From: Acheta domesticus
Lineage: Eukaryota; Arthropoda; Insecta; Orthoptera; Gryllidae
Length of the DNA: 64,000 nt
Reading direction: 5' to 3'
Assembly: GCA_031308135.1 (NCBI GenBank)
Contig: JAHLJT010000631.1
Location: forward strand, 146,176,734 to 146,240,733
Numbering within the stretch: position 1 is the first letter of the stretch; every line of letters starts with the position of its first letter. A program made the translations under genes and the position numbers. The notes beneath the pieces were generated by a model that made no database searches, had not been told where the DNA came from, and saw only the letters and a program-made list of their open reading frames with translations. Positions 11,165 through 22,296 of this stretch are shown piece by piece.

Positions 11165-11260
11165 TTGCCATATATTACCGAGGTGACCGCGGCTGCTAAA
11201 TGGCGAGCCCTCTTCGGTGAGGAGTTCCGCCGGTTGGAGTCTGGGTCGGGAGTATTATTT
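11165..11260. other. GC-rich patch, possible degraded tRNA-like SINE
   Basis: A GC-rich 80-bp patch ends in GGTTGGAGTCTGGGTCGGG, close to a box B. Box A is not convincing. It is otherwise unassigned. Confidence 0.2.
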
Positions 11261-11504
11261 GTTACAATTCTCTGTTGTCGCGGGAAATAATTGAGAATTC
11301 TAGGAACTATGAAGACCATTTGAATCAATTCTAATCCCAAATATTGATAATTACGATAAAAAAACTGGAAGTGTCTGTACGTAATTTTCGAATTTTTCAT
11401 ATCTCTTCTTGGATTTGTAAAAGTATGTACCATCATGTCAATTGTAGCCCTATCAAGCATTTACTGTTTTTTTATATCTTGGTTCGGTTGATTTTATGGC
11501 TCTG

Positions 11505-11635
11505 TCCGACCCACACGGTGCTTGTGTGGCGTAGTGGTATAAGTACCGGCACGTTAACTTTGAGGATGTGATTTCGGGTCTTAGAGCGGAAAAAAATTTG
11601 CTGGTTGAAAACATTTTTTTTTGTTTTTTAATATT
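11505..11635 (+). repeat. tRNA-derived SINE, family 1
   Basis: Box A TGGCGTAGTGG (11526-11536), degenerate box B at 11570-11580, and a 3' part AATTTGCTGGTTGAAAACAT followed by a T-rich tail. The same head and tail occur at 11805 and 23872, which makes this a SINE family. Confidence 0.55.
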
Positions 11636-11804
11636 GCCGGTCATTTAGAAACTATGCAATAAAGTATCTGCTTTGGTAAGGCCATTTGTTAAATTTGAAT
11701 TTCAATGAGAATGCAAAAATGTATCTATGCTGGAATTTTTTATACCTTGTTCCAAATTATTTTTTACATGAATTTGTCATGTGCCCTTTTATGCCTCTGC
11801 CCGA

Positions 11805-11903
11805 GTTCGCCCCACACGGCGCTTGTTTTTCGTAATGGCATGAGTACCTGCACGTTGACTCAGGATCTGAGATCAGGTCGCGAAGCCGAAAGAGAATTTG
11901 CTA
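11805..11903 (+). repeat. tRNA-derived SINE, family 1, split by a transposon
   Basis: Same head as the copy at 11505 (CCCCACACGGCGCTTG, GTAATGGCATGAGTACC). Its 3' part stops at AATTTGCTA where the long-inverted-repeat element enters. It resumes at 13957 with GTTAAAAAAGTTTTGCTG, matching the expected tail. Confidence 0.5.
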
Positions 11904-12714
11904 GGGTCATTCCATATTAAATCAACACAGTTTTAATTAAAATTTTACCTCACCATTTTAGATTCAGATGAAATTTGACACATAGATAGTATGCATGGAG
12001 AATAAGAAAACTACAAATTTTGAGTAAAATATTTCCACCCGCTTCTGAAATACAGCCATGTAAAATTTTGCAAAATTGGGTACCCGAAAATTTTGAAATT
12101 GATGTAGAACCTCACCAAATTAAGATAGAGAGATGGAACAGGTGTCGTTTTTCAGCTTTTTTTATGGCCTTTTATAAGATATACAACTCAATAGGGGTTG
12201 CGTTCAAAAAGTTTTTCAAATTTGAATTTAAAATATTGATTTTGAGTTTTTTCAAAATGCTCATCTTCAAAAAAATTGAGAAAAATTCTATAATAATCCT
12301 TGTTTATTTCTAAACAGATGGTGCAAGTTTAAAAATGGGACTGCAATGGGTTCATATGGTAATCTTTATTTAAAATGCACAATATTTACTTACTCTAGAT
12401 TTTACTGATTTAAAATGCATTTTATTTCAAATTATAAACCCTCATATATACAAATTACTAATTTGGAGTTTTTTATTGGCGAGTGTGTTGTGTTTTATTG
12501 TTATGAATTTTATTCTTCTTCTTCTTATTATTATTATTATACCGCGGAATGTCATGCAATTGCATATTTTTACTGACGGTGCATATCGAAAGGAAATGTA
12601 TATAACTTTACCTATCACCAAAAATAAAACAAATCAAGATCACCTTCCAGTTGATGAACCAGATACATGGGAACCTAAACATTTAAGCGAAATGAAACGT
12701 TGAGGAATGAACAC

Positions 12715-13120
12715 CAAATTTGAGCAGCGTCAGCTGGTTATTTACTATCATGCAAAGGGTTAATGATGCCCAAAATTTTGCAAAATGCCATTAATGAAAA
12801 AAGCACAGTGAGTGACAATCTCATGGTCCGTCAATGAATAGGCGATTGAACTGCAACCCGGAGGAGAACGTCCAAAGACTTTCTGATCCAGAAGAGAATC
12901 TTGTTGTGAAAATAATAAAGAAGGACCCTCGTATTAATGTACCAAAAGTTACTCCACAGTTATAAATTGGAATTGGCAAGAAACTAAATCCCGAAACCGT
13001 GCGAAGGGTACTAAGGAGGTTCAATTTCCATACCCGTGTTGTCAGAAGAAAGCCACTTCTAAGTTGAAAGAGAAATATCCGAAAAGATCTGACCTCGATC
13101 CACTTCTCCACAAAAACCTG
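12715..13120 (+). pseudogene. Tc1/mariner-like transposase, N-terminal remnant
   Basis: Readable pieces include KFEQRQLVIYYHAKG, then RLSDPEENLVVKIIKKDPRI and NVPKVTPQL, then LNPETVRRVLRRFNFHTRVV, then RRKPLLS. This is the paired helix-turn-helix arrangement of Tc1 transposases up to the A/V-RKKPLLS junction before the catalytic domain. Stops and at least one frameshift are present and the DDE catalytic part is missing, so it is not functional. It lies in the loop between long inverted repeats and may be the ancestral gene of that element. Confidence 0.65.
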
Positions 13121-13299
13121 GAATATATGCCCTAAAATATAATGCATACATTAAAATACGCATTTAAACTAAAAAATTGCACACATGCAAAATAAAAATA
13201 GGGTAGATTTGTTTTATTTTCAGTGATAGATAAAGTTATATATATTTCCTTTCGAGATGCACAGTCAAAACATTTACAATTGCATGAAGTTCCGCGGTC

Positions 13300-13304
<5 letters not shown>

Positions 13305-13342
<38 letters not shown>
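13305..13342. repeat. (AAT)n microsatellite in right inverted arm
   Basis: Thirteen or so units. The left arm has a shorter (TTA)n at the mirrored place (12525-12540), so the array expanded after the arms formed. Confidence 0.85.
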
Positions 13343-13344
<2 letters not shown>

Positions 13345-14356
13345 GAAGAAGAAGAAAATTCATAACAATAAAACACAACACACTCGCCAATAATAAACAC
13401 TAAATTAATAATTTGTATATATTAGGGCTTATAATTTGAAATAAAATGCATTTTAAATCAGTAAAATCTAGAGTAAGTAAATATTGTGCATTTTAAATAA
13501 AGATTACCATATGAACCCATTGCAGTCCCGTTTTTAAACTTGCACCATCTGTTTGGAAATATACAAGGATTATTATAGAATTTTTTCAATTTTTTTGAAG
13601 ATGAGCATTTTGAAAAAACTCAAAATTAAAATTTTAAATTCAAATTTGAAAAACGTTTTGAACGCAACCCCTATTGAGTTGTATATCATATAAAAAGCCA
13701 TAAAGAAAGCAAACCAATGACACCTGTTCCAGCTCTCTATCTTAACTTGGTGAGGTTCTACATCAATTTAAAAAAAATCGGGAAGCCAATTTTGCAAAAG
13801 TTTACATGGCTGTATTTTAGAAACGGGTGGAAATATTTTACTCAAAATTTGTAGTTTTCTCATTCTCCATTTATACTATCTATGCGTCAAATTTCATCTG
13901 AATCTGAGATGGTGATGTAAAATGACTGTGTTGATTTAATATGGAATGACCCGCTAGTTAAAAAAGTTTTGCTGCTATAATTTTGTAACAGCATTTGGGA
14001 GTAGTTATAAACAATGCGAGAAAGTATGTGCTTTGGTGGCAATCCTAGTTTTTTTCCCGATTTTTTATCAAAATCTTTACTGTAACTGCACACCGACATG
14101 AGTATTAGGATGGTTACAAGAAGAAGATCTTTGCAAATTCTTTGACGAAAACTTGAAAAACCTGAAAAGAAGCCAATTGGTGAAAAAGGAGATTTAAGAA
14201 CTTTCAGTTCAATCGGATAATATTTGACGTACTTCGTCCGCCCCAAATTTTTTTAAAAATTCAATTTTTCTAAAAAGAGTCAAATAAGTGCCCAATAAAA
14301 TAATAAATATCTGTTCGAAGAGCATTCTTTACTTTTGTAGTTGTTTTCGTCTTCAA

Positions 14357-15907
14357 TTTTTACTTTCCCGTATTCGTACGTATACACGGGGTGATATACG
14401 TACTATAGTGAAAGTTATGTAATGCTGCGCGAAACAATGGAGAATTTTCGGCGGAAAAATTGCATTGCCGGGCCGTGAAAACGAAAAAGTGAATAAAACC
14501 AGTTGCTAAGTTAAGAAAAAACATTCCCTAACACGTGGTGTAGCCAGAAACCCTGTTTAGTGGGTTCTTGATACCGAAAAACCAATTGAAAGGAAAACGT
14601 CCGTCTGTCCGTCTCTCCGTCCGTCAGTCCGTCCGTCTGTCCATCTGTGAACACTTCTTAGATCCTAAACCACACGTACGATTTCTTCCAAAATGGATAC
14701 TTCCCGGTCCATCTGGTTCTAGTCGAAGCTTTGAGATTTTGAAAAAGATTCTGTAAAATTTGGGGGTACTTTACATGAAGCCACCCGCACATTTAAAAAT
14801 TCTCTCAAAAACGGCTTCAAATTTTTTCTTTAAATTTCTTGCAAGAATAGAATAAAATACTCGTATTTAAGGTGGCATATGTTCGATTTTTACGGATAAC
14901 TCTGAATTTTCGAAAATTGCAAAAGTTTAACATTTTTTTCGGCGTCTTTCTGGAACTACAAAATTGAAGACATTTTTTCTTTTAAATAACATTTGTTGTC
15001 CAAAGTAAGTTTATTTCATTAAGGTCATATTCATTGTTTTGAAAAGTTTAGTAGTTTTCGCGCAATATAGCGTACAATAAGTGCAATTTTAAATATTTAC
15101 AAAAACAATATTTTCTCAAAAACGGCTCAAAATTTCTTTAAACTTTTGATAGGTGTAGTGCCTAATGTATTTTATGAGATGAGAGAAGGCCATATTGCTC
15201 TATTCTTTTGTTTTTTCAAAAATTGCAAAAATGTAACCTTTTGACTTGTCTCTCACGTCGTTAATATTTACATTAGCCATGATTTGTTGACGTTATTAAG
15301 GAGTACATGAGCTTTAAATAATGTCAAGTAAAGTTTATCGAAAACACATCCGTTTTCTGTGAAAAGTAGCTCAAAATTTCGCATTTTCAGAAACGCTTAA
15401 AAGCCATTTTCTCATATATGGCTGCAATTTGTTTTGTTGAGTTTTTTTTCCAAAAACTATACAAATATGATATTTTTGAAAGATCTCTCACATCTTGAAC
15501 ATGCACATTACCAGCAGTTTTTAAAGATTATTTTATTTGTGGGTGTACGTGCTTCAAATAACTTCAAGTAATGTATTTTGAAAACTCAAAAATTTTCTGT
15601 GAAAATGAGCTTCAAATTTCCCATTTTTAGTAGCGCAAATATGCAAGTTTCTTTAACACGGCAAAAATTTTTTAAAAGGAAATTGCCATTTATGAATAGA
15701 TTTTTGTGTTCTTTAATATTCTAAAATTATATTTCTTTCTACCAATATAAAACCGAAAAATTCAGAAAATGACAAAAAAATGTACTTTCGGCGGTGGTAG
15801 ATGGCAGCTGGCAAAAAAGAGTATGTGGCAGTTCCAAAAAGCTAGCGAAGACCCAAGGAATAGAAAACTAATAAGGGAAAGTCTGTGCCATTCTATAGCA
15901 CCACTAG
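14357..15907 (+). mobile_element. HINE-like repeat, subfamily A, both ends present (best single copy)
   Basis: Reads 5' TTTTACTTTCCCG (14357), the palindromic TACGTA zone, GTTATGTAATGCTGCGCG (14416), GTCY array (14599-14648), TGAACACTT, then four related modules starting near 14802, 15111, 15407 and 15647. It then has AGGGAAAGTCTGTGCCATTC and ends at GCACCACTAG (15907). The 5' ACTTTCCC and 3' GGGAAAGT form a subterminal inverted repeat. GTGC..GCAC before CTAG forms a short terminal hairpin. It encodes no protein, so it must be non-autonomous. Confidence 0.72.
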
Positions 15908-16051
15908 GTATCTTAACAACTTGTTTGACAAACATACATATCGGGAGATATAAGGGATTTTCGTGAACCAGAATCGAAAATTCATATTATTTGACATTAA
16001 GAAAGAATTTATTTACTCTTTATTCAGCATAAAATATTTAGAATAATACCA

Positions 16052-18189
16052 TTTTTACTTTCTTGTAGACATACATATATGCGGGGTACTATAGTATAGG
16101 GAAAGTCATCTAATTTTGCACGAAAAAATGGCGGATTTTCGGCAGAAAAAAATTCATATGGTGAGCCCTGTTAACGACAAATGTATAAATCCTGTGGCTA
16201 TATTAAGAAAAAATGCTCTAACACGTGGTATAGCCAGAATCCCAGTTTTGTGAGTCCTTGACTCCGAAAAATCAATTGAAACCAAAACGTCTGTCCGACG
16301 TATGTGAACAACACTAGCACCTAAACTAAGCTTACAAGTTTTTCCAAATTGATGAAACCCCTTTCCATCTGGCCTGAGTCGAAGCTCTGCCATTAAAAAA
16401 ATCTTTAATTTAGTATTTTACATGAAACCCCCCGGACATTTTAAACATTTTCTCAAAATCGGATCCAAATTTTTTCTTTAATTTTGTGGGAAGAATAGAG
16501 TAAAATGCACTTATTAAGCTGGCATAGGGCCGATTTTCACGGTTAACTCTGAATTTTAGAAAATTGCAAAAGTTCGAATATTTTCGGCGTCTCCCTACTA
16601 CTACAAAACTGAAGATAGAGATTCCTCCTTAAAATGAAACTAATTTTCCTTGATTAGTCCTTCACTTAATGTAATGCATATGTTTTTAAAAATTTTAATA
16701 GTTTTCGCGAAGTATTGCGTGCAATATGTGCAATTTTAAAAAATTACCAAATCAAGAATTTCTGAAAAACGGCTCTAAATTCTTTCTTTAAACTTTTGGT
16801 GGAAAGTGTTCTAAATGTACTCTATAAGATAACATAAACGCCATATTGCTCTATTGCTTGTTTTTTTTTTTTTTAAATTTCAATTTTTTGTCTCTCACAT
16901 CGTTATAAATTAACATTAGCGGCAATTTGTTTACATTATTATATTTATCAGAACATGTATTTTAAATAATGTCATTTAAAGGTTCTCGAAAACTCCTGTG
17001 GAAACTAGCTCAAAATTCCGCATTTCCAAAAACACTTAAACGCCATTTCCTCAAAAACAGCTCCAAATTTTTTTCTTAATACTTTTGCATAGTGCATATG
17101 CATAGTACAAACTGGATTCTTTAACCTTCCGGCAGGCGCGCTGTCGCACTCAGTGCTGCCTTTGTGCTTTTATTGTTTTAAAATGGACTACATTTGACAG
17201 TCAAAGGGCTTCAGTATTTTCATTTTGCAACATTCTAAGCGAAACTCGAAAATCTCCGTTTCGTTGCCTTCTGCCTACCAGTCGTAAAGTAGGTTTGAAA
17301 ATAAAAAAAATGCTGATTTCAGCACTCCATGCTCTACCGCGCCCACTCGTGTAAGTATTTTTGGTATTCCAAACGAACATTTTACTTATTCAGATTGTTC
17401 GTTTATAAGTATTTTCGATCACTGTACGCAAAATCAAAGATGTTGAAAGCTGTTTTGTGTGGGTTTTTATTACTTGTAGTCTTACTTTTATTTCTGTTTG
17501 CTGAAAGGGAGAAACAGACGAAGCACATTGTTGAGTTACTGGAAACGGCTTCATGAAAATCAATTGATGGTTTTCTTAAATTTATAAACAGTAACTGTTT
17601 GATTTAATTATTTTTTCTATTTAATAACAATTTTCAAGTTACGTTTTTCTTTGTTCTATTTTGTTTTTGTAAAGTTTTTTGAAACAGTGTTTTTTATTAT
17701 TCTATACCTAAAAATAGCCATATTTCTGTGATTTATAAAATGTATTAACTTTAAAATAGTTGAATTGAATAGTTGTGAGTGTTTATACTTTCTTCTTCAA
17801 CTAAATAATAGAAGTTTTGATGGTGCAAAGACCGTTTTCTCGAGGCAGCATAGAATGCTCCTACGCGCCCGTTTATGTGACTCAAATAGGCGCGCCCACC
17901 GCAAGGTTAATATAATGAAAAGTTCGTTTTGGGGTATATTTTTAGTTGCGCTAAATTTTTGAACGAAAATTGCCATTTAGGACGAGGTTGTACTGTTCTT
18001 TAATATCTCAAAATAATATTTCGGTTCTACCATCAGGAAACCAAAAAATTAAGGAAATATAAAAACGTACTTTAGATTGCGATAGATGGCGTCTGGCCAG
18101 AGTATGTGGCAAGTCCAATTAGCTAGGCGAGGCAAAAGGAAATAGAAAACTAACATGGGAAAGTCTATGCATTTCTGTATCACCACTAG
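16052..18189 (+). mobile_element. HINE-like repeat, subfamily A, both ends, split by a piggyBac-like element
   Basis: 5' TTTTACTTTCTTG at 16053, conserved 5' block, a short GTCY remnant (16290-16302), modules from 16445, 16750 and 17045, then a TTAA-flanked insertion at 17125-17906. The 3' part resumes with TTGCCATTTAGGACGAGG and ends at CACCACTAG (18189). It abuts another 5' end directly. Confidence 0.7.
17125..17906. mobile_element. PiggyBac-like non-autonomous element (TTAA target)
   Basis: Exact TTAA at 17121-17124 and 17907-17910. The ends are CCTTCCGGCAGGCGCGC and, inverted, CCTTGCGGTGGGCGCGC (14 of 17 identical). It interrupts a HINE-like copy whose parts continue on both sides. The interior (782 bp) has only short frames, and the 75-codon one at 17329-17556 is a hydrophobic, signal-anchor-like sequence with no transposase motif. 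TTAA insertion is the hallmark of piggyBac-superfamily (and Kolobok) transposases. Confidence 0.7.
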
Positions 18190-18368
18190 TCACTTTCCCG
18201 TTCTAAATGTACTCTATGAGATAACATATACGGATTAATGGATAAATAATATGGAAAGTTATGTAATATGGCGAAAAATCGATTTCGAGATTGCAACGCC
18301 AATACACGTTTTAGGATTTCCTGATACAGATAAGTTTTTATTTTTTTTCAGAACGTCCGTCTGTCGAA

Positions 18369-18422
<54 letters not shown>

Positions 18423-19431
18423 ATATATATATATATTGTGACCGTGTTACCTTTTATCGGTCTTTGGGGATGCACATATCATAAAATTTTTGATTCATTA
18501 GGGTACAGGAAGTCTTTTAGGGGGATGCTTTAACCAGCATGTCTGAATTCGGTGAATTTATTATTACACAGACAGGATTTATTCAGAATAACAATTTACA
18601 TTAAGAATACAATTTACATTACTGAAATGATTGTAGATCATTAATGAATACTAATTAAACGATTTACATTATGTGTCTCTGATTGTTCCTATTGTTTTTA
18701 CATTTCTTATTCCCGTTCATTGTACTTCTATCTCCCTGAAACTACATGCCATCCGCTCTCATCACAGACATTGTTGCTTTTCTTTATTACTCCGATGAGC
18801 ATCCTGAACCGGCATATCCCATATCCGATCCCCATCCATTTTTATTCATAACTATCGTTACTTATCTGTGCCTTCCACTATTGCTGCCCGCCGTGCGATT
18901 CGAAGCCACGTGCCGTCACCCGAAGCCGCTGCCGCGAGGTGGCCTTGGCGCTGCCGTCGCTCTGTGGCTGCACACGTATCACTAACGCTCCGTCCTCGCA
19001 CACCGGCGTTGTATCGCCGCGAACTTCTCTTTCCACACGTCGGAATTCCAGTTTCGGCTCGCAGGGCTCCACAACGCAGTCCCGCACCCGCACAGCTACA
19101 CCGACTTGTCGCAATTACAGTATCGCCCATTGTCCATTCAATGTTGTCATTAGTGTCCATTCAATGTTGCACTTCTCTAGCCAAATTTCGTGATTATGTC
19201 TTTTGGAACCCACTTATGACAATCCTTAATCACTTTCATCACTGAGTTTGTCACATTTCTCCTTCCTTTGACCCAAATTGCCTCGATTACTCCCGATTTC
19301 TTCCATAACTTCATCACATCACTCCTCCGTCGCCATCTCTCCTCGTTACCTGTCCGCCGTTCGCTCTCGACTCTATCCGCTTGATGTGACGCCACGAATC
19401 TCTCGTTCCGGGCGCTCGTTCACGGCTCCAA

Positions 19432-19470
<39 letters not shown>

Positions 19471-20012
19471 ATAGCATGTTTTCTTGTCTGTTTTCCGGTC
19501 CATGTGAACAACACTAGCGTTTAAACCTTAAACAGGATTTTTTCCAAATTGGAGAAACCCCTGTCCATCTGGCCTGGGTCGAAGTTCAATGGTTTTGAAA
19601 AAAAAATTCATTGAATTTTGGGGATACCTTACATGAAGCCCCTTGCCCATTATCATTATTTTTTCAAAAAATGGCTCCAAATTTTTACTTTAAATTTCCT
19701 GTAAGAAATGTTTTATTTGAAAATTGTAAGAAAAGAGTAAAATACGATTTTAAAGGTAGCAAAGGTCTAATTTTCACAATTAACTCTGAATTTTCTAAAA
19801 TTGAAAAAAATTTAATTTTTCCGGTGACTTCCTACAATTACAAAATTTTACGATATGATGTGACAATATACAATTATAATATGACGATAGATATTTATCC
19901 GTCACATAAATTTGTTCTCCATTATGGGTTCTTTCATTAAGGTCTTGTAAGGTTTTTTTTGAAAAATGAAATCGTATTCGTGCAAAATTGCGTGCAATAT
20001 GTGCAATTTTAA
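18190..20012 (+). mobile_element. HINE-like repeat, 5' half and internal modules split by a (TA)n-flanked insert
   Basis: Begins directly after the preceding copy's CTAG with TCACTTTCCCGTT. The 5' block GGAAAGTTATGTAAT is at 18252, and the GTCCGTCTGTC remnant at 18355-18365 is where the insert enters. From about 19497 the family resumes exactly in register (GTGAACAACACTAGCG, CATCTGGCCTGGGTCGAAG) and runs to about 20012. Confidence 0.6.
18367..19496. mobile_element. (TA)n-flanked insertion of unknown class
   Basis: Both edges are (TA)n arrays (18371-18436, 19435-19468), and it splits a HINE-like copy at its GTCY array. The inner part starts GTGACCGTG and contains a GC-rich block (18880-19120). 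On the minus strand there are adjoining frames at 19395-19177 (NEERWRRRSDVMKLWKKSG) and 19114-18878 (VEREVRGDTTPVCEDGALVI) which look non-random. I cannot assign them to a family. It may be a retroelement fragment or a non-autonomous DNA element. Confidence 0.45.
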
Positions 20013-20159
20013 CCCTTGGATGCATGACCCGGATCTTTTGGTCCCGGCGGCATTCTTTCTAGCTGGATATCTTTAACAGAGATACATTTTAGAATCCTAT
20101 CTCATTTTAATACCTTAATCAACGCTTTGTCTTCCACATCATGCGTATATCGCATATGG

Positions 20160-21048
20160 TGCAAATATTAACGACGTAAGAGACAAGTCAAAAAAATTAC
20201 ATTTTTGCAATTTTAAAAAAAATAAAATAAAAGAGCATCATAGCGTTTATGTCATCTCATAGAATATATTTCGAACTATACCTACCAAAAGTTTAAAGAA
20301 CAAATTTGGATCCGTTTTTGATAAAATCTTGCTTTTGTAGTTTTTTAAATTGTAAATATTTCATGCAATATTGCGGGAAAACTAGTAAAATTTTTGAAAA
20401 TATGTAAGTAATAAATAAGGAAGTCACTACGAAGAACAAATTTTATTTCAAGGAAGACATCTCTATCTGCAATTTTGTAGTTAGAGGAAGACACCGAATA
20501 ATATTCAAACTTTTGGAATTTTCGAAAATTCAGTGTTAACTGTGAAAATCGGACTTATGCCACCTTAATAAGTGTATTTTACTCCATTCTTACAAGAAAT
20601 GTAAAGAAAAAATTTTGACCATTTTTGAGAAAATTTTGAAAATATTAGGAGGACTTCATGTAAAGTACCCCCAAAAATTAATGAATGTATTTCATAATCT
20701 GAGCTTCGACTCAGGGCAGATGTTCAGGGGTTTCTTCAATTTGTAAAAACTCTTACGCGCAGTTTAGGCACTAGTGTTGTTCACGTACACCGGACAGACG
20801 GACGGAGGGGCGGTTTGCTTTCAATTGGTTTTTCGGTATCAAGAACTTACAAAACAGGGATTCTGGCTACAACACGTGCTAAGGGATTTTTTTTCTTACT
20901 TTTGAAACTGGAATTTTCCACATTTTCGTTATCACGGCCCGCCAACGAATTTTGTCTGCCGAAAATTCGCCATTTTTTGTGCAGCATAACTTTCCCTATA
21001 CTACGTATATTACTCCGTATGTACATACGTATACGGGAAAGTAAAAAT
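20160..21048 (-). mobile_element. HINE-like repeat, subfamily A, inverted
   Basis: The right end is the 5' terminus (minus strand TTTTTACTTTCCCGTATACG) followed by a TATACGTATG palindrome and AGTTATGCTGCACAAAAAATGG. The GTCY array is at 20790-20812, with modules leftward to 20160. The 20012-20155 stretch between this and the preceding copy is unassigned. Confidence 0.7.
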
Positions 21049-21054
21049 GTATTG

Positions 21055-21425
21055 GATAAGATCAACGCGTTCGGCTCAGTGGGTTTGTTCATTTGTATTT
21101 ATACTATATTGTACCAAATTATAGTTCATATGTTCACTGATTCCTATGGCAAATATTCACGTGCCTTATGCTTCTAAGCTCTGGTTTGTTCTTGCATAAA
21201 TAAAGTGCAGATTGGTGTACATTGGAACAGAGCTATTTTTTCAGTGAGACAGAATAACAGTTCCACACAATCTTGATTAAAAATGATAATTTAGTTTCAT
21301 GATTGAATTGAAGAATTTTGGTATTATTTTTTAAATTGATAATTGTTTGAAATTCGGAAATTGTGAAATTAACGTTCATTATTTTATAAACAATAACGAT
21401 TATAAGAGACGCGCTATTTACGGAA
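21055..21425. other. AT-rich unique stretch, nothing recognised
   Basis: No shared repeats or supported frame. Confidence 0.3.
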
Positions 21426-21479
21426 ATGTGTTTTTCAATTTATTATTCGAAAATGAATTGTTTATCGAAAATGTCGATA

Positions 21480-22080
21480 AAGAAAGAAAAACTTACCACA
21501 GTTCACATAAGTAAAATATTATTTTTTTGTATTAATAATAAATATTTACCTTTTTGCTTGGCTTGTAAATTCTTTAATAATACTGCATCTTCTCTAATAG
21601 CATTAACGTCTGAAGGGCTTAATGACTGGAAAATCTCTTTTATCATTCAAACGCATGAAAATTCGGAAAGTCATTGGAATGCTATGTTAATGTACTTAAC
21701 AAGAGGAAAACTTTAACTTCAAAGCTAAAGAAAAGAATAAGAAAAGTGCAGCAATACAGGCGTTACGTTATAGAAAGGGTTTCCGCTGTAATTTGTACTC
21801 TTGCAGATCGAGGCTTACAATTTAGAGGAGATAATAAAAAGTTTGGAACTTCAAAAAACGGCAATTACTTTGTTCTAGTAGAACTAGTAGGAAAATTCGA
21901 TCCATTTTTAAGAGAACATATCGGTCGATATGGAAATACTGTCTCAGGAAAACCTTAATGTCTGTCTAAAACTATATACGAGGAAATTATTCAACTTATG
22001 GCGAATAAAGTGAAAGACACAATTGTGGTGGAAGTGAATGATCCCATTGTTCCATTTTTGCAAGATTTTTTCTTCTATTC
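21480..22080 (+). pseudogene. hAT-type transposase remnant (TTF zinc finger + DUF4371)
   Basis: From 21540 the frame reads KYLPFCLACKFF, DWKISF and HENSESHW, which is the TTF-type zinc finger pattern. After one frameshift near 21715 comes VIERVSAVICTLADRGLQF, RGDNKKFGTSKNGNYFVLVE and LVGKFDPFLREHI, the core of DUF4371. After another frameshift near 21955, KTIYEEIIQLMANKV follows as in the family. Such proteins (ZMYM1-like) are hAT transposases; the catalytic part and dimerisation domain are absent. No terminal repeats for it were found. Confidence 0.7.
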
Positions 22081-22296
22081 CAGAAACTTAATTATTCGTT
22101 TTGGATTCCGTGCTAGTTCCCTTTATTATTGAGAGGAAGGATTAGTTGTCTGGTTTACATGCTCACATTTCGCGAAATATCTGTTACGAGGAAGAATAAT
22201 AGATTAATAACACACCTATTTGCTGACAAGATGTCTGAAAAGAAACAGTAAGTGTGTAATTAAAGATAACGTGGTGTATTTGCATATGAATATTAA

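Larger units (their letters stand above)
11904..13952. mobile_element. Long-inverted-repeat DNA transposon carrying a Tc1-like transposase ruin
   Basis: The ends are GGGTCATTCCATATTAAATC and its inverse. The two arms (about 11904-12630 and 13205-13952) are inverted copies of some 720-750 bp, including matching (ATT)n tracts, CACTCGCCAATAA blocks and GCACCATCTGTTT blocks. GCTA flanks both sides (11900-11903 and 13953-13956), a 4-bp duplication, or TA if two bases are assigned to the right end. It sits inside a SINE. The loop holds the Tc1-like pseudogene listed separately. Confidence 0.7.

Noticed and set aside
14599..14648. CRISPR-like or satellite array from repeated GTCC/GTCT
   Set aside because: It is a simple tetranucleotide microsatellite without spacers, located at the same place in each HINE-like copy.
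17329..17556. 75-codon hydrophobic frame inside the first piggyBac-like element as a gene
   Set aside because: No transposase motif, no homologous frame elsewhere in the window, and AT-rich DNA readily gives hydrophobic frames.
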